A stretch of 6,924 nt of DNA, from assembly GCA_002862325.1 (NCBI GenBank), contig PKCT01000109.1, positions 1 to 6,924 of the forward strand, read 5' to 3'. Positions 5,673 through 6,924 of this stretch are shown here, piece by piece. Within the stretch, counting starts at the first letter, position 1. Each line of letters opens with the position of its first letter. The notes under the pieces were generated by a model, which worked only from the letters and a program-made list of their open reading frames with translations, had not been told where the DNA came from and did no database searches. The position numbers and the translations under genes were made by a program. Origin of the DNA: Phycisphaerae bacterium. Lineage in GTDB: Bacteria > Planctomycetota > Phycisphaerae > Phycisphaerales > SM1A02.

Positions 5673-6924
5673 TCAGCTGATCGCGCCGTTGACCGGGGTA
5701 TCGTCGTCCTTGAGCTCGGTGAGGACGACATCGGTGGTCAGCATCAGGCCGGCCACGCTCGCGGCGTTCGAAAGCGCCGTCGTCGCCACGAGCGCCGGAT
5801 CGATGATGCCGCCCTTCACGAGATCGACATAGTCGCCGGACGCTGCGTTGAAACCCATCGCACCCTTCAACTCGGACACCTTGGAGACAACGAGATCCCC
5901 GTCCGTGCCCGCATTGGTCGCGATGCGGTTGGTCGGTGCCTCAAGTGCGACGGCCACGATGTCGTAGCCGTATCGCTCGTCGCCCCTACCCTTGCGTCGG
6001 GCTTCGTTCACGGCATCCACCGCTCGAAGGAACGACACGCCGCCACCGGGCACATAGCCTTCCTTCGCGGCGGCCCGGGTCGCGGAGAGGGCGTCGTCGA
6101 CCCGGTCCTTGCGTTCCTTCATCTCGATCTCGGTGGCTCCGCCGACCGAGATGATGGCGACGCCGCCGGTGAGCTTCGCGAGTCGCTCTTGAAGCTTCTC
6201 ACGGTCGTAATCGCTCGTCGAACGCTCGTACTGCGTTCGAATCTGGCCGACGCGGGTCTCGATGTCCTTCTTCTTGCCCGCTCCCTCGATGACGGTCGTC
6301 TCGTCCTTGGTGACGACGACCTTGCGAGCGGTACCCATCTCACCGACCTCGACGTCCTCGAGGCTTCGGCCGAGATCCTCGCTGAAGAAGGTTCCGCCGG
6401 TCAGGGCTGCGATGTCGCCGAGCATGGCCTTCCGTCGATCGCCGAACCCGGGTGCCTTGACGGCACAGACTTCGAGGACCCCTCGCAGGCGGTTCACCAC
6501 GAGCGCGGCGAGCGCTTCGTTGTCGACGTCCTCCGCGATGATCAGGAGCGGACGTCCCGCACCGGCGATCTTGTTCAGAAGGGGAAGCAGGTCGGCGAGA
6601 TTCGAGATCTTCTTCTCATGGATGAGGATCATCGGCTTCTCGAGAACGGCTTCGGCCCGCTTCGGGTCGGTCATGAAGTAGGGGCTGAGATAGCCCTTGT
6701 CGAAGTTCATGCCCTCGACGTAGTCGAGCGTGGTTTCCGAGGCCTTGCCCTCCTCGACCTCGACCACGCCTTCATAGCCCACCTTGTCGATCGCCTCGGC
6801 GACCATCTCGCCGATCGCGGTGTCGTGATTCGCGCTCACGGTGGCGATCTTCTTGAGATCGGCCTTGCCTTTGCACTTGGACGCCATCTGTTCGATGGCT
6901 TCGCAAGCGACCTGCGCGGCGGCG
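5673..6924 (-). CDS. groEL: Chaperonin GroEL (partial, N-terminus beyond right edge)
   Basis: The 60-kDa chaperonin subunit, which forms the double-ring ATP-driven folding chamber in the cytoplasm. The frame is open across the right edge; 416 complete codons are visible, ending at TGA 5675-5673. Comparison with E. coli GroEL suggests about 125 N-terminal residues are missing, including the GDGTTT nucleotide-binding motif. Visible landmarks, in order, are [24 protein letters not shown], the block [62 protein letters not shown] (the second Asp of VDDAL, codon 6095-6093, corresponds to catalytic Asp 398), GYVPGGG, and [12 protein letters not shown] near the C-terminus. The apical domain and the return through the equatorial domain look intact. 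The protein ends in NGAIS and lacks the flexible Gly-Gly-Met tail of the E. coli protein. dnaJ follows after 100 bases. No groES is visible on the dnaJ side; it could lie upstream, outside the window. Confidence 0.95.
   Translation of the reverse strand, partial: AAAQVACEAIEQMASKCKGKADLKKIATVSANHDTAIGEMVAEAIDKVGYEGVVEVEEGKASETTLDYVEGMNFDKGYLSPYFMTDPKRAEAVLEKPMILIHEKKISNLADLLPLLNKIAGAGRPLLIIAEDVDNEALAALVVNRLRGVLEVCAVKAPGFGDRRKAMLGDIAALTGGTFFSEDLGRSLEDVEVGEMGTARKVVVTKDETTVIEGAGKKKDIETRVGQIRTQYERSTSDYDREKLQERLAKLTGGVAIISVGGATEIEMKERKDRVDDALSATRAAAKEGYVPGGGVSFLRAVDAVNEARRKGRGDERYGYDIVAVALEAPTNRIATNAGTDGDLVVSKVSELKGAMGFNAASGDYVDLVKGGIIDPALVATTALSNAASVAGLMLTTDVVLTELKDDDTPVNGAIS

Noticed and set aside
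4646..5680. Plus-strand open frame of 344 codons antisense to dnaJ
   Set aside because: The opposite strand is a complete DnaJ with J domain and zinc motifs; the antisense product has no family features.
4433..5731. Longer DnaJ starting at ATG 5731
   Set aside because: It would add 53 residues without similarity to DnaJ before the J domain and overlap the end of groEL; ATG 5572 gives the family's normal N-terminus.
1..6924. CRISPR array, insertion sequence, phage genes, tRNA or rRNA
   Set aside because: No regularly spaced direct repeats, transposase motifs, terminal repeats or recognisable RNA gene were found; nearly all bases are accounted for by housekeeping-type genes.

Overview
The window is high-GC bacterial DNA. 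It is dominated by one minus-strand gene cluster, read from right to left: groEL (5' end outside the window), dnaJ, grpE, a FmdB-type zinc-ribbon gene and rnr (RNase R). All five are identified from family motifs that are legible in the translations. Spacing is tight from dnaJ onward (29, 19 and 26 bases between genes), so dnaJ-grpE-fmdB-rnr is probably one transcription unit. It may be read through from groEL, which is separated from dnaJ by a 100-base spacer containing a strong perfect stem-loop.

Left of rnr lie two smaller items. A 57-codon plus-strand gene (634-807) has a good Shine-Dalgarno sequence, encodes an acidic protein I do not recognise, and ends 8 bases from the end of rnr. Farther left, a minus-strand gene starts at about 469 and runs off the left edge. 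It shows FG-GAP-like repeats with a period of 53-54 residues and is probably exported. Bases 470-633 are a divergent intergenic region with small inverted repeats and no promoter that I can assign.

The likely source is a member of the Planctomycetota, possibly the Phycisphaerae. The reasons are the high GC content, an FG-GAP repeat protein of the kind frequent in that phylum, a FmdB protein with a long low-complexity tail beside grpE, and a GroEL without a Gly-Gly-Met tail. This is inference from gene style, not from a marker gene, and other high-GC phyla remain possible.

Functionally the cluster joins protein folding (GroEL chamber, DnaJ and GrpE as the co-chaperones of DnaK) to RNA turnover (RNase R). 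Neither dnaK nor groES is in the window. I see no mobile element, CRISPR array, tRNA or rRNA, and no clear evidence of a new multi-gene system. The least ordinary points are the competing stem-loops between groEL and dnaJ, the basic low-complexity tails on two adjacent proteins, the tail-less GroEL, and the small unrecognised acidic protein.
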